Below, in pieces: positions 33,958 to 45,612 of a stretch of DNA of 64,000 nucleotides. The notes below the pieces were generated by a model. That model saw nothing but the letters and a program-made list of their open reading frames with translations. It was not told the origin of the DNA and made no database searches. Made by a program: the position numbers and the translations under genes. How positions within the stretch are numbered: position 1 is the stretch's first letter; every line of letters begins with the position of its first letter. The stretch comes from Taudactylus pleione (taxonomy: Eukaryota > Chordata > Amphibia > Anura > Myobatrachidae), in assembly GCA_031769625.1 (NCBI GenBank), contig JAUIMM010000124.1, forward strand, positions 6,385,501-6,449,500. Direction: 5' to 3'.

Positions 33958-34768
33958 GGCCCATAATCAATTAGCCACGATAAGTCGGAATCCGCGAGAA
34001 AGTATCGCCGATTGAGACTTTTCGCCAGGCGGAAACTTATCTCCATATTCAATTGCAAACACTTTTCGCATACGCAAAAACGCAATGTAATAGGCGATTA
34101 AGATTCGCCTCTGAATAGGTGGAGGAAAACAGTGCAAAATTGCTATATTGGGGTGCAAAGGTGGGGAAACCACTCAACCCACTTGGGACAGCCCCCCAAA
34201 GGATAACTGCGTAAAAAAAAAAATTGGAGGAACACCTCAAAAAAGCACTTTGAAAAATGGGGCAAAAAGTACAAAGTGGGGGTACAAACTTAAAAACTAG
34301 CGAAATAGACTTTTGTGGGGTCTGCAAGTAGGGGTTAGGTGCTTGCTTTACTTTAGCGACTTTAAACCATGCTTGCACCCATTTTCAAGTACCCCATATT
34401 TGACAGGACTACTTATTTTCACTAAAAAAACCAACTGCTTAATGCTAGTCTTCACCACTTGTGCAAAGATGCTAATTAGAAGAAATAGACATCCCTTAAG
34501 TACCCCAAATAGCTTTATTAGGGCTATTTGGGGGCATGTACATTGATCCCCAATGTTAGTGCATCTTTTAGGGGGTGTCAGGCTGATTTCCCCAACTCTG
34601 TCAGTACTTTTCGCCTGGTTTGCATTCGCCGGGTTGGGCTTTCGTGTCTTTTGGAATTGAATAGGGTGAATCGCGGGTACGCGCGCTTTAAGCTTTCGAG
34701 GCTAAAATAGTTGAAAAGTCCAGCAGACGAAAAAGTATTGCGGGTGTGAAATGAATTAAATACAGGCC
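33958..34768. mobile_element. Nonautonomous DNA transposon with TAT target-site duplication
   Basis: 811 bp. Left end GGCCCATAATCAATTAGCC, right end the complement of GGCCTGTATTTAATTCA. TAT flanks both ends (33955-33957, 34769-34771). Same general family as 29876-30732, more diverged at the right end. Confidence 0.75.
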
Positions 34769-34907
34769 TATGTATTTCATTACTGAATGTCACATAAGTG
34801 AAGTTGAAACTTGGTATTTGGGCATAATTGCAGATTGCCATTTCCTTAATTTGTATATTGCTTTTTTATATTTTAGGCCCTAGGACTGTGCTCTTTATAT
34901 CAAAATC

Positions 34908-35094
34908 AGATGTGCGGGTTCGGTTTTACTCGGATTTACACAGATATGTTCGGATCTCAAAAACGGCATTTTATTGGCTATAGGCTATCACTTGTTTCGG
35001 ATAGCCAATAAAATAAATCCAAACTAATTCGAACTTGCGATCATTTTGCTGAAAAGAACAGAGTAAATCCGAGTAAAACCGAATCCACACATCT
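34908..35094. mobile_element. Palindromic MITE
   Basis: Arms AGATGTGCGGGTTCGGTTTT and the complement ending CCACACATCT. The ACTCGGATTTAC phrase is shared by both arms. An inner palindrome TTTATTGGCTAT/ATAGCCAATAAA surrounds the centre. No clear target-site duplication. Confidence 0.8.
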
Positions 35095-35364
35095 CGAATC
35101 AAAACACATCATTTAGGAATGGAGCATTGATTGCAATGTAAAAGCATCCGCACTTTATAGTCTGCTGCTTTGGGCAAAATAACATGCCATACATGTGGAG
35201 AACTATACAGCAAAGATACAGTGGACTTCAGCAGAATGAGCAAATTGAAAAGGGGCTGTACACATATACGAGACACAGACACCACTCGCACATGGGTAAT
35301 AGCCAAACTCTTGCTAATATTTGCCAGGACAGCAGTGTTAAATAAAACCTGAACAAACAAAATA

Positions 35365-36350
35365 CAATTTTTAAATGATCATTTCATTTACTGAAGGAAA
35401 AAAAGTTATCCAACACCTATATCACCATGTGAAAATTAAACTGCCCTTCCAACTGAATAACTGGTTTTGCCACCATTGGCAGCAACAACTGCAACCAAAC
35501 ACTTCTGATAACTGGAGATCAGTGTTTCACAGCGCTGTGGAGGAATTTTGTCCCACTCTTCTTTGCAGAATTCCTTTAATTCTGGCGCTTTGGAGGGTTT
35601 TCCAGCATGAACTACCTGGTAATGGTCCTGCCACAGAATCTCAATTAAATTCAAGTTAGGACTTTGTCTATTCCACTTCAAAACCTTAATATTGTTTCAT
35701 TTGAGTTAGTCAAAGAAGGGCTTGCTAAGGTTCTGATCATTATTTTGCTGCATAACACAATAACATTTGAGCTTCAGATCACAGCCTGATACCGGACATT
35801 CTCCCTCAGAAATTTGTGGTAGAGAGCAGAATTCATAAGTCCGACAATTATGGCAAGTCATCCAGGTCCTGAATAAGCAAAGCATCCCCAAAACATCTCA
35901 TTGCCACCACCATGCTTGACTATTGGTATGACATTTCTTTATTGAGGAAAGCTGCGTTGGCTGTGCCACATGTAATGAGTTCCAGTTTTGACTTACTAGT
36001 CCACAGAACATAGACCAAAAGGCTTGGGGGTCATCAATGTATTTTTTGGCAAATGTGAGAGCCTTTATGATACTCTTGGTTCACAGTGGTTTCGCCTTGA
36101 AATTCTCCGAATGATACTATTTGCCCAGTCTCTATCTTATGGTGGAATCATAAACACTGACATTAAGTGTAACTTGCAATTCCTTATATGTTTGTCTGGG
36201 TTCTTTTGTGATTATCTTCGTGAGTCGTTGATGTGGTCTTGGAGGAATTTGGGTGGCCGGGGTAATAAAGGGAAGATTCACCACGTTTCCAAGTTTTCTC
36301 CATTTGGAGATAATAGCCCTCACTGTAGTTCATTGAAGACCCACAGCCTT
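35365..36350 (-). pseudogene. Tc1-like transposase remnant
   Basis: Minus strand. The N-terminal helix-turn-helix region reads IISKWRKLGNVVNLPFI and IITKEPRQTYKELQVTLNVS (36132-36323). The C-terminal region reads NLNLIEILWQDHYQVVHAGK, FCKEEWDKIPPQRCETLI and AVVAANGGKTSY (35436-35681), the usual Tc1 ending. Between them the catalytic core is recognisable only in pieces with frameshifts. The element is truncated at its 5' side near 36355, where GGGTACACACT-type repeat sequence begins. Confidence 0.88.
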
Positions 36351-36500
36351 ATCCTGGGTACACACTGAACAGATATATCTGCAGATTGAGTAATCTGCAA
36401 GCCTTACATCAGCAGTAGGGAAACAAATCTTATTGATTTTGTTTTTTGACTGGGTGACTAAAGGAATAGTAAAAAAAAGGGGGAGGGGGGCGTAGATGTA

Positions 36501-36685
36501 CAGTCAGGTGCATAAATATTGGGACACTGACAGAATTTTCATATTTTGGCCTCTATTCACCACCACAATGGCTTTGAAATGAAACAAACAAGATGTGATT
36601 TAACTGCAGACTTTCAGATTTAATTTGAGGGTAATTACATCCAAATCAGGTGAACGGTGTAGGAATTACAACGGTTTCTATATGT
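36501..36685 (+). mobile_element. Tc1/mariner terminal fragment
   Basis: Starts CAGTCAGGTGCATAAATATT directly after TA (36499-36500) and continues with the subterminal region up to the phrase GGTTTCTATATG. Same family as the nested fragment at 24368-24755, opposite orientation. No transposase. Confidence 0.82.
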
Positions 36686-36989
36686 TATGTTATGTTTGCA
36701 TTCAACAGGGCTGGGAGTAATCAAGCCTGATTGTGTCTAGTCTAATTGAACTCATTATCAATTCAATTTGGTTCATTATTTGAATGAGGAATTAAGGGAA
36801 CTACTATTTCACACAAGGCCAGTTGGTATTAGATTACTGTATTCCTTTAATAAATGAAATGATTTAAAAATTGTATTGTGTGTTTACTCAAGTTGTCTGT
36901 CTTATTGTATATTCAACTTAGTTTTGAAGATCAACAAATAAGTGCGGCAAATATGCAAAAACTTAAGAAAATCAGGAAGGGGGCAAATG

Positions 36990-37021
<32 letters not shown>

Positions 37022-37639
37022 GAGCGGCACCCCAATATCAATAAATCAAGTAACAAGGTATATTTGGCATCAAAATGCCGACGTTTCAGAGCTGCGATCT
37101 TTTTTCAAGGCTGCCAAATACAGTGTAACATTTTCCACACATCTGCATCACTTTGTCCCCCCCATCCTCACCACTGTTTTCCACCTATCTGCATCACTTT
37201 GGCTCCTTTCCAGCAGTGAAAATAAATGTGTTTGAGGCGCAAACTAAGGGTTTACTATATTGATTCTACTGTGACCGTTAATTACTTTATTTCTGACAAT
37301 GCAAGTGAAATAAAATCTGTTAAATACAATAAAAACACTCAAAATAAAAAGGTTATGTGGTTTGCATAAAAATACACATTGCAGAGAAATTGTGAAGCAA
37401 TAATGAGTGAATAAAATTAATGAAATGTTTGCACACTGCAAGGGTTGTGTGTGCATATATCCACAATTATAGATAAATTGCAAGGTATGGTCCAGCATAA
37501 GCAGATCATATAAAACAAATTCCTGAATAGATGACTGTGTTGATGGTGAAATTGAGCTAAGTATGCCACTTAGGTGTTTTCACAGTTCAAGATTTTGAAT
37601 CGTTGCTCCTCTGTTTAAAAATAGTGACAGAGTTTTAAC

Positions 37640-37930
37640 GTCAGAGCAATGTCGGTGCGTGCGCCTCCTACCTCCGTGCTTCCGGCTTCGGGTGTCTGCG
37701 GCTTTGATTTGTGCCTCAGTTACCTTGCTTCCCAGGTCCCTCTCACGAAGTTGGAGATCCGTCCTGTGTCGATCTCGTGTTGCAGCCGCAGCAATGGTGA
37801 CAGTCACCCAACGCAGCCGAAGACTAATAGCCGGCGGTGAGTGTGCACAACTGTTTCACCGTCAGCTAGCTTCTTCCGGGTCTCACTCTGTAAAGGGGGC
37901 GTGGCAAATACGTTTCGTCTGTCCAATCAA
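37640..37930 (+). other. CpG-rich patch with a possible first exon (ATG plus splice donor)
   Basis: CpG-richer than its surroundings. On the plus strand, antisense to nup133, an ATG at 37794 opens MVTVTQRSRRLIAG and is followed by a consensus donor GTGAGT at 37837-37842. A CCAAT pentamer lies downstream at 37921-37925. I do not recognise the peptide. This could be the promoter and first exon of an antisense transcript, a relic of a retrocopy, or chance. Confidence 0.25.
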
Positions 37931-38819
37931 CTGCGGACTTTGTCAGGGCTGTGTGTGGACAACTCCTTAACGTCAGTGCTGCTTAAGCTCCCCCCCTCTC
38001 TCCATGCTTATATATCTCCATGCACACCGATCTGTCTCTTCCCCATCTACTCAACTCTTATCCCATCTGTGCAGCTCTATCTTCTGCTCAGACCTCAGTT
38101 GCGTAGACTGCATGTGTGTATTCCAATGAGCACACAATTCTGTGAATTAGCAGCTCCACCATTTTGTGAGTGACATCAATCTCATTCTGTGAGAGTGCTG
38201 AATCTGCAGTTAAATACAGGGTGTGATAGCATACCATATCTGTATTGCGCAAGGAATACGTCCATTAAGGCGTCAGCCTTAATGATCGTAACTTCATTGC
38301 TTTTAGTTTGAGTGGCACAAATTCAGAAGGATTTCTGAAATTTCAGATCATGTCTAAGAAGCCTTAATGGGACATTTGAAACCGTACGGTTGTCTATGGA
38401 ATTTTCTAGCTTTTTAAAAATGTATTAACTATCAGGGATTGGATTTGCAAACCGGGCAACCTGCAGGGGAGAACAACAAAATGGTACACTAGCGCAGGTG
38501 GAAGAGGGGCCAGCACACAGGTGGTGGTTTGGGAGGTGAAGAGTGTGAGACGGCTTCAGGGGGCAGGCTGTAGGCATGCGGGGTAGTGGCAGCAGCAGTG
38601 GTGCAGAGCAGTGGCAGTGGTGTAAATGGGGTATCGGTAGGCGACAGAAGGCTCACTGGTACTGCGCATGCACCTGAGAAAATAAAATCAATAAGTCACA
38701 GATGCATGAACGCAGTAGTGAGATCCATCTATGCAACTGTGTTAAAAATTTAATGTGCAAAATATATAAAAAGGTGCCCCCTAAAAAAAAAAAAACCCAC
38801 AACCAGCACTGGGATTTTA

Positions 38820-39070
38820 ACGGTCAGTCCTGGTCTGGTTTAAATACAGGGGACAAATGACGTAGGGGTCCCCTGTTCTTAAGCACAACCAGCACCAGGC
38901 TAGTCAGAACCAGCCCTGGTTGCCAAAATAAGGGGAACAAACGACGTAGGGGTCCCCTGTACTTTGCGCAACCAGCACTGGGCTCTGATCCAGTCCTGGT
39001 TCTGGAAATACAGGGGGAAAAAAGGAGTAGGGTCACTCTGTATTCTTCAGAACCAGCAACTGACTTTTTC
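38820..39070. repeat. Three diverged tandem units of about 84 bp
   Basis: Units share CAACCAGCAC-x-GGG, CAGTCCTGGT and ACGTAGGGGTCCCCTGT. The third unit is more diverged. Resembles the repeat style at 10270-10400. Part of a larger GC-rich repeat that may include 39640-40140. Confidence 0.65.
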
Positions 39071-40534
39071 TAGCAGGGGGCTAATGCCACAGTGATAGAA
39101 ATTAACCAATAAGGTATATTTCGGGCGCTGGTTAGGGATGTTTTTCTACAGCAGCTGCTATATGAACGGGAGAAGTCACCTCCACACAAAAGAGAATATA
39201 TCACATGGAAAAATAGCAGACCTAGAACAATGTATAATTGGATGCACAACACTGTCTTCACCAATAAATTTGCATTTAATACATAAAAATGAAAGGGTTA
39301 AAATCAATTAATACATCGACTTGTTGATACAAGAACAGATACATACAGAAACACTTGTTCCTATTAAAGTAGCTGGACTCTAATATGGTTGATCAATTCA
39401 AGCATGGGAGCACGAGGACATAATCCATATAATAGGTATCCAAATAGACACCGCTGGAGGAACAGTCCCGTAAAATGTGGTAATAATATTCCAAGTAGAA
39501 AAAGGGGGCTGTAGATTCCTCACCAGTATGCTATGTCCAGTCCTGGTTCAAGCGTTTCCCATTGAGGTATAGAGGTTCTTGGTATACAAAAAGTCCACGC
39601 TGATGCGTTTTGCTGCTGTTCTGATGCAGCTTTATCAAAGGTCCACAGCCAGGGGAGCCCTTTCACCGGGTCCCCCAGCCGGAGCAATAACGCTGACAGC
39701 AAGTCAGCCCAGGCCGGGGATCCCTGGGGAGCTAGGGACCACCCAATAAAAGGGGTCTCCCTCTCCAGGGCACCCCAGGCCCAGGCTGATAGTCCGGGGC
39801 TATCGTAGGCACCCATGGGTGGTGGGTGCCGGGTTGATTGTGTAATGTGCGGTGCATTTTAAAGACTATTTTCTTTTGCAGGTGAACTATAGGTCCAAGC
39901 AAGCCTCCCCCGCATGCTGGTACTTGGAAAACCACAAGTAGTAGCAAGCGGGGAATTTTGGGCCCACTTGTACCTGTAGTACACCTATAAAAGAAATATT
40001 AAAATGAACAGACACCGCTTTTTAAAATTTTTTTATTTTACCTGCACCTTCACCTGGGGGGCAGCGGCCTGTAAGCTCTTTTGCATGGCCGCCACCCACT
40101 AGGACTTCTCACGTCTTCACCTGGCGGGCGCCAACCCGCCAGGGCTTCAGCGTTTTCTGATCTGACTGGGCAGTGGTAAGAAGTATACAACCAGTTGATT
40201 GCGGCTACTGAATCTTTGCTTATGAACATCAGTAGGCCGCTCTGTAATATTCAAATACAAATAGAGTTGATTGCTATCACTCGAGTTGATTATATACACT
40301 GAAGTACCAAAAGTCATGGTATAGCAGTATGTAAAGGTAATGGTAGGTAATGTCTCCATAGCGTGACATCCTGGATATGCCCGGACCTGCATCAGTTGTA
40401 AACTGAAAACTTGTGAGTCAGTTTGACATCCGGCAAAGAAACAATTCTTCGCTGGAACGTGCCCTAAGCATCGTTTGAATCACAGAGCTGGAGAAACCTT
40501 TGGCGCTTAAGTTGGAAGACCAAGAGCCACGCCG

Positions 40535-41300
40535 TCAGACAGACGGGGTAAGTCTGGATGCAGGCAGGGACCCTGCCCTAACAGATCCGGCCCTAGAGGA
40601 AGAGGAAACGGCGTGTCTATGGATAGATTCCGTATGTCGTGAACCAATGGTGTCTGGGCAAGCAGGAGCTGTTAGCATCACTGTTCCAACTTCCTGCTTG
40701 AAATTCCTGAGGATCCTTGGGAGGAGGGAAATCAGAGGCAAGAGATACGCCAGTTTGAAGTCCCATCTCACTGCCAGTGCATTCACAAATACGGCTGAAG
40801 GGTCTTTGTTTCTGGACTCGTACCTGGGGACCTTGTGATTGTGATGTGAGGCCATGAGGCCCCATTTGTTCACCAGGAGTTGAAAAAAAAAAACCCCGGG
40901 TGGAGAGCCAACTCTCCGACGTGTATGTCCTGACGACTTAGGAAGTCCGCTTTCCAGTTGAGGACTTCCGTGATGAATATTACCAAGATAGCCGGAAGAT
41001 GACGTTCTGCCCAGATCAAAACATTTGTCAATTCCCTCATGGCAGCGTGACTTTGCATGTCTCCTTGACGATTGAGATAGGCTACTGTGGTCGAGTTGTC
41101 GGACTGTATCTGGACTGGCCTCCCCTGGAGCAGGTCCTGTGCCCCGATAAGTGCCTTGTATACTCCTTGAAACTCCAAAATGTTTATGGGCAGATGAGTT
41201 TCCTTAATTTGTCCATCCGCCCTGAAAGGGTCCAGGGAAACCATAAAAATCCCCAGGTTCCATTTCCAAAATAATTGACCGGAGAGTCTCCATACGGAAC
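40535..41300 (-). pseudogene. DIRS RT-RNase H fusion fragment, copy D
   Basis: The segment from 41244 reads MVSLD (from the RT SLDIQDAY motif), then by deletion FRADGQIKETHLPINILEF of RNase H. SDNSTTVAYLNRQG and LNWKADFLSRQDIHVGE follow. The MT-like part (40535-40873) has NKWGLMASHHNHKVP and LLPLISLLPRILRNF. Missing are the ALPFG and YLDD boxes of RT and the first catalytic Asp of RNase H. Confidence 0.82.
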
Positions 41301-41303
41301 TTA

Positions 41304-41846
41304 GGGCCTGATTCAGACCCGCTCGTGAGCACTGAGCGCTCGCAAGCGGGTCGATGTTGGGCCAGTGCGCATGCGCATGACGGACCCGGCTCAGTCGTGC
41401 GCCTGCGCGAGACCCGGATAGCGACGGGCAAGCCGTCGCTATGGGTCTCGCTACAAAGGGGGCATGCTGTCGATGGTGAGTGACAGCACGCCCCCTTTGG
41501 TGGGCGTGCCTGGCCAGACGGATGCGTTCCCATGGAAACGCCTACCGTCTGGGGCCGGCCCCACTGACATCACAAGTGATGTCAGTGGGAGTGCTTTTGG
41601 CTCGGATAGAGCCAAAAGCACTCCAGGGCTTGTGGCAGACGAGACCCTGCCACAAGGATCTCGTCGCAAGCCCGATGGTCGCGATGGTCTTGACCATCGT
41701 GACCATCTTTTTGGCCCCTCGCTATAAGCTGTGGGTGGTCACCCACAGCTATACAAGCGGCCAGGAGGCCACTCTAAAATCAGGAAGGACGGCCCTGATT
41801 AAGAGCGAGCGCTCTGTCAGAGCGTCCGGCTCTGAATCAGAGCCTT
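41304..41846. mobile_element. Nonautonomous DNA transposon inserted in DIRS copy D
   Basis: About 543 bp. Ends GGGCCTGATTCAGA and the complement of GGCTCTGATTCAGA. The interior has several inverted segments (for example CACATCAAGTGATGTC-like at 41570). Flanking DIRS sequence resumes on both sides in the RT region. Target duplication not resolved (possibly CTT). Confidence 0.78.
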
Positions 41847-41862
41847 GGATACATGGATAAAC

Positions 41863-43965
41863 TTAAGGGTTTTCAGATTTAGAATAATAATCTTGGTTCC
41901 TGTGGTTCAACAAGAAAAGGGTTATCACACCTGCCTGCAGCAGGGAGTGAATGGCCTCCTGTAGGGCCTGGGCCTCAATAGGCTCTGATAGGGGGAATTT
42001 TACAAAAAAAAAAAAACTTCTGGAGAGGATGCTTCCAGAAAATGAGAGCATACCCCCGAGAGACCACTTCTCGGACCCAGGCATCTGTTTGATGCCAGTA
42101 GTCCGCAAATTGAAGTCGGCCCTCCCAACCAGGGATCCACAAGGAGGCGGCCCAGAGAGATTGTTGTCCGGCTAAGAAGCTGGACGTTTGGACGCCAGGA
42201 CCTCTTAGTTTGCGGCTTGATGGTCCTGCGAGAACTAGACTGCCTGGAGGAAAACTGTCCTTTTTCTCATCCCTGAAGACGAAAGGACCGAAAAGAAGAC
42301 TGCCTAGACAATGTAGCTGCTGGTGGCAGACCCACAGATTTTGAAGCTGCCAGAGTAGTCACTATCTTATCTAATTATGCTCCAAATACTATGTTTCCAT
42401 AAAAAAGTTAAGGATTCCAGAGCCACCTTTGACCCCATATCAGCTTTCCAAAACCTTAACAAAAGGGCTCCATGAGCCACAACAGAGGCGGGCTATGCTA
42501 TAAAAGCTAAGAGCCCAGCATCTATTGCAGCTTCTCCCAAATAGGAAGGTGATTCCCAAATAGGAAGATGATTCCCGTATGTGGGAGATGTGTCAGCTGT
42601 TCTCTGGTAGTATTTGGTAGCATGTTTTCCAATGCCCCTGTCCATTCTTCAACAGCCTTGGATACCCAAGCCCCGGCCATAGCTGGTCCAGTAACAGCTC
42701 CAGACAATGAAAATATTGCTTTAAGACATGTTCAAATTTTTCTGTCTGTAGAATCTTTAAGAAAAGATGCTAATGGAATAGGCAACATAGCATTCCTGAC
42801 TAAATTTGTCACATGAGCATCCTAAGTAGGAGGGATTTCCCACTTAGTACATTCAGTGGGAGGTAGTTATGTGAGGCCACCAGTCACAATCCCGATGGCA
42901 GAATGCCGGCTAGGGATTCATGACAGGTATCGAGATACCGACGCCTGTCATAATCCCGACGCCGGAACCCCGACCTTCGCCATCCCGATCGTCGCTGCCC
43001 GGGGATGGGGGGGGGGGGGGCCTGGGGATTTTAGGTTTAGGGTTAGGCACCCCCCGGGAGGGTTAGGTTTAGGGTGCAGGGAGGGGGTGGGGGGTTAGGT
43101 TTAAGCACTAACGAGGAGAGGTTAGGCACCCCTAAGGGAGGGTTAGGGTTAGGGGGGGAAGGGGAGGGCTAGGGTTACTTACCTCTGCTGTCAGGGTTCA
43201 GTCCTGCCGGGCTAGCCTTCTCGGGATTTGAAACAGCCGCCGACATAACAATCCCATTCCCATTCAGTAGCTGGGAAAAGATACAAAGATGCTATTCTTT
43301 TCGTAACATGGAACAGTTTATCTGGTTTACTCCATGCCTCTTCCATAGGTTCAGCGAGTTGCTTTTACCACGTTCTGCTGTCTAGGTACTGGCTCATTAT
43401 CCTGTATATTTAGGTTTGATTTGACCGCACTCTTCAAAGAAGGGACATCCCCTGTAGAAGGATGGTCCTCTCCCGAGATAGACCCTGGAGATGAACCCGG
43501 TGCATCATCTGATGATGCGTCTGAATCTACATGCTGAGCAGACTTATAAAAAGATAACGCCCACTTATGCGCCTTAGTGACTACCGGTCTGCTCGCAACA
43601 GCCGAATGAGCCATACTCTGACTTGAGTGGGCATAAACATCCATCCAAGAAGGATGTATAGTAGGGGCAAACATAGCATGCTGAAAACTGCTGTGGGTAT
43701 CCTATTAAACGGAGCAGCTTGGGAGTAGCCAAACGATCCACTAGCTGCATCATCACCTGAGACAAGGAGGACACCCAAGATGCTCCCTTACAGGGGCTGG
43801 CAGACTGGACTGGTAAGATGGTTCTTTATAACAGACAGCACACAAACCATCCTGTATAAAGTCCTGAGGGGACAATCCTGCCAACAGGATTTGCATGAAA
43901 CCAGCACAGGGGCCTCAACCTCATGTTTCCCTTTACCTTTTGACATATCAAATTATAAAAGGTAA
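41863..43965 (-). pseudogene. DIRS RT N-terminal part and Gag-like remnant, copy D
   Basis: Right of the inserted transposon the order is RT N-terminal sequence (ALQEAIHSLLQAGVITL, 41863-42108), then Gag C-terminal and middle parts: AMAGAWVSKAVEEWTGAL (42522-42707), and an acidic SDDAPGSSPGSISGEDHP with HPSTGDVPSLKSAVKSN (43351-43674). The Gag start appears near 43943. A G-rich repeat splits the middle (42870-43262). Many frameshifts. Confidence 0.75.
42870..43262. mobile_element. Interspersed repeat with GGTTAGG-rich core inserted in DIRS copy D
   Basis: CACAATCCCGATGGCAGAAT at the left and TCGGGATTTGAAACAGCC at the right. The core 43025-43176 is rich in GGTTAGG and GGTTTAGGG. Same family as 7366-8005 in opposite orientation. 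Exact ends uncertain. Confidence 0.7.
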
Positions 43966-44997
43966 CAATAAAATGTAATTGTGACAGCCTTCACTAACAA
44001 CTAGTAAAATTGAAATACAAAGAAAAAAAAACAACAAAACAAAAAAAAAACACCCACCTGTAACAGAGGGATGAGGCGATAAAACAGTGATAGTTATAAC
44101 TGACAGTCAGAAATAAATATGCAACATCAACACAGCAACCAACAAAAGTCACATACAATGCATATGCAACTTGGTTGCAATGGGCTCTGAATAAGCTACT
44201 CAAATCATGGTAGGATATAGAGCACTATATACCTGACCCAGGGGAGAGGTATACAGCGAGACTGACCCAAAACGTCTCATATGCATGAGGAGGGTAGAAG
44301 GAGCGACCCAGATGTGGGAAAACCTTTGATGGATCTGTGTCTGAGTTGGGGGAGGAACTACCGGGGGAGAGCCTACCTCCCCTAAGCTGCGTCTACCGGC
44401 CGGGTACGTTGGCCTCATGGCAGCAGGAGAGTCTGCTGCCGATCCCCAGCGTCAGACGATAAGGCCCCGGTGGTCTATTGAGGGAGCGGATGGCCCCGGG
44501 ACCTCACTGCAGGGGCTTCCTTCCGATGCGAATCCAGCGAGGAAGCAAGGACTGCGGCGCACAATTCACTGTAAGCGAGGAATCGCCCTACCCGACATCT
44601 CCGTTCATCCGATTGCAGTGCGGGCCCCGACGTCGCCGCTATCAAGCTCTGCAGTGACCCGCTGAAATCACCAGAGACGTTACTGGTGTTGCGGCCTGGC
44701 GGAGGTAGACTGAGTCGCAGTGCAGGCATCTTAGTACGCTAACTCTATAACAGAAACAAAATAAAACATACAATTAAAGCTTGGGACTGCTTGAGCAGTC
44801 CCCCTGTTAAAAAGGTGCTTCTGAATCCTACCGCACCAAACGAACAACTGAATGACTATGGCCATGAGTGGGGTATATGCGGAGGAGAACCTGGGGCATC
44901 CTGGAAGCTGAAAGCTTAACTGTTTGGTGCCTGGATCACTCCAAGCACATTTTCCCCATGGTATCCCTGTGGATCCCTATGGGCCCTGAAGAAGAAA

Positions 44998-45150
44998 ACA
45001 TAATATATTAACATCACAATCTGTTCATGCTAACAGTGTAGAATGGATTTGCATTCCAGACGACAAAGAGGACTTGTATTAACAACATGGCGGCATTGGC
45101 AAGTCTGCCCTACAATGTAAAGTGCCAGTTATTTAACAGACAAAAAAAAT
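44998..45150. other. Intron spacer between DIRS copies D and E
   Basis: 153 bp of unassigned intron ending in an A-run, directly before copy E. Confidence 0.6.
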
Positions 45151-45336
45151 ATGAGATATGGTAAGAACTTACCCTTGCTATCTCTATTTCTACGAAGTCC
45201 ATAGGGTTCCACAGGATACCTTGGGGTATAGGTGTGACGTCAGTCGCAGGGCACCAAAGAGTTAAGCTTTCAGCCTCCCAGGATGCACTAGGTCCCCCTC
45301 CTATACCCCGCCCCCGGGCCAAGGCACCTCAGTTAG
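45151..45336. repeat. 3' (left) inverted terminal repeat, copy E
   Basis: Complement of about 50920-51075 from its ACAGGATACCTTGGGGTATA phrase inward to CACCTCAGTTAG. It carries an extra outer stretch of roughly 35 bp (ATGAGATATGG to GCTATCTC) absent from the right ITR. Contains GGTAAGAACTTACC, TGACGTCA (45235-45242) and a GC box. Confidence 0.93.
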
Positions 45337-45484
45337 TTACCAAGCCATAGGCCGGAGGAGGAGAAGGAAGAGAGAGAACAAAGATCTGGACACATACAAG
45401 AATCACATTCTCACCAGAGGGAGACGGAAAACCGGTGACCAGAGCAAAGCCCATCTGCAGCACAGGTGCGACAAGGCGGGAGTC

Positions 45485-45600
45485 CTGTGGAACCCTATGG
45501 ACTTCGTAGAAATAGAGATAACAAGGGTAAGTTCTTACCATATCTCATTTTCTACTTCAGGGTCCATAGGGTATCCACAGGATATCTTGGGGATGTCCCA
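45485..45600. repeat. Internal complementary region (ICR), copy E
   Basis: Left-terminus complement (GTGGAACCCTATGGACTTCG through ATATCTCAT, ending 45548), then right-terminus complement (TTTCTACTTCAGGG from 45549 onward). The junction has the two element ends directly abutted. Confidence 0.93.
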
Positions 45601-45612
45601 AAGCAGTATCCT

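Larger units (their letters stand above)
33488..40439. other. nup133 intron segment with DNA transposons and one CpG-rich patch
   Basis: Contains elements at 33958-34768, 34908-35094, 35365-36350 and 36501-36685, a CT repeat (37004-37021), a CpG-rich patch (37640-37930) and GC-rich repeats (38820-39070 and about 39640-40140). The remainder shows no gene. Confidence 0.6.
40440..44997 (-). mobile_element. DIRS-type YR retrotransposon, copy D (3' end missing, two insertions)
   Basis: The right end finishes GAAGAAA at 44991-44997, as in copy C. The left part stops inside the YR region at about 40440, so 3' ITR, ICR and catalytic YR are absent. RT is mostly deleted: the SLD of the RT motif runs directly into the RNase H start near 41220. 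A DNA transposon (about 41304-41846) and a G-rich repeat (about 42870-43262) have inserted. The left boundary is uncertain by some tens of bases. Confidence 0.88.

Noticed and set aside
40296..40439. Possible Tc1-like end (ACTGAAGTACCAAAAGTCATGG)
   Set aside because: The start resembles a mariner-type terminus, but no partner end, TA duplication or transposase was found, and copy D begins directly after it.
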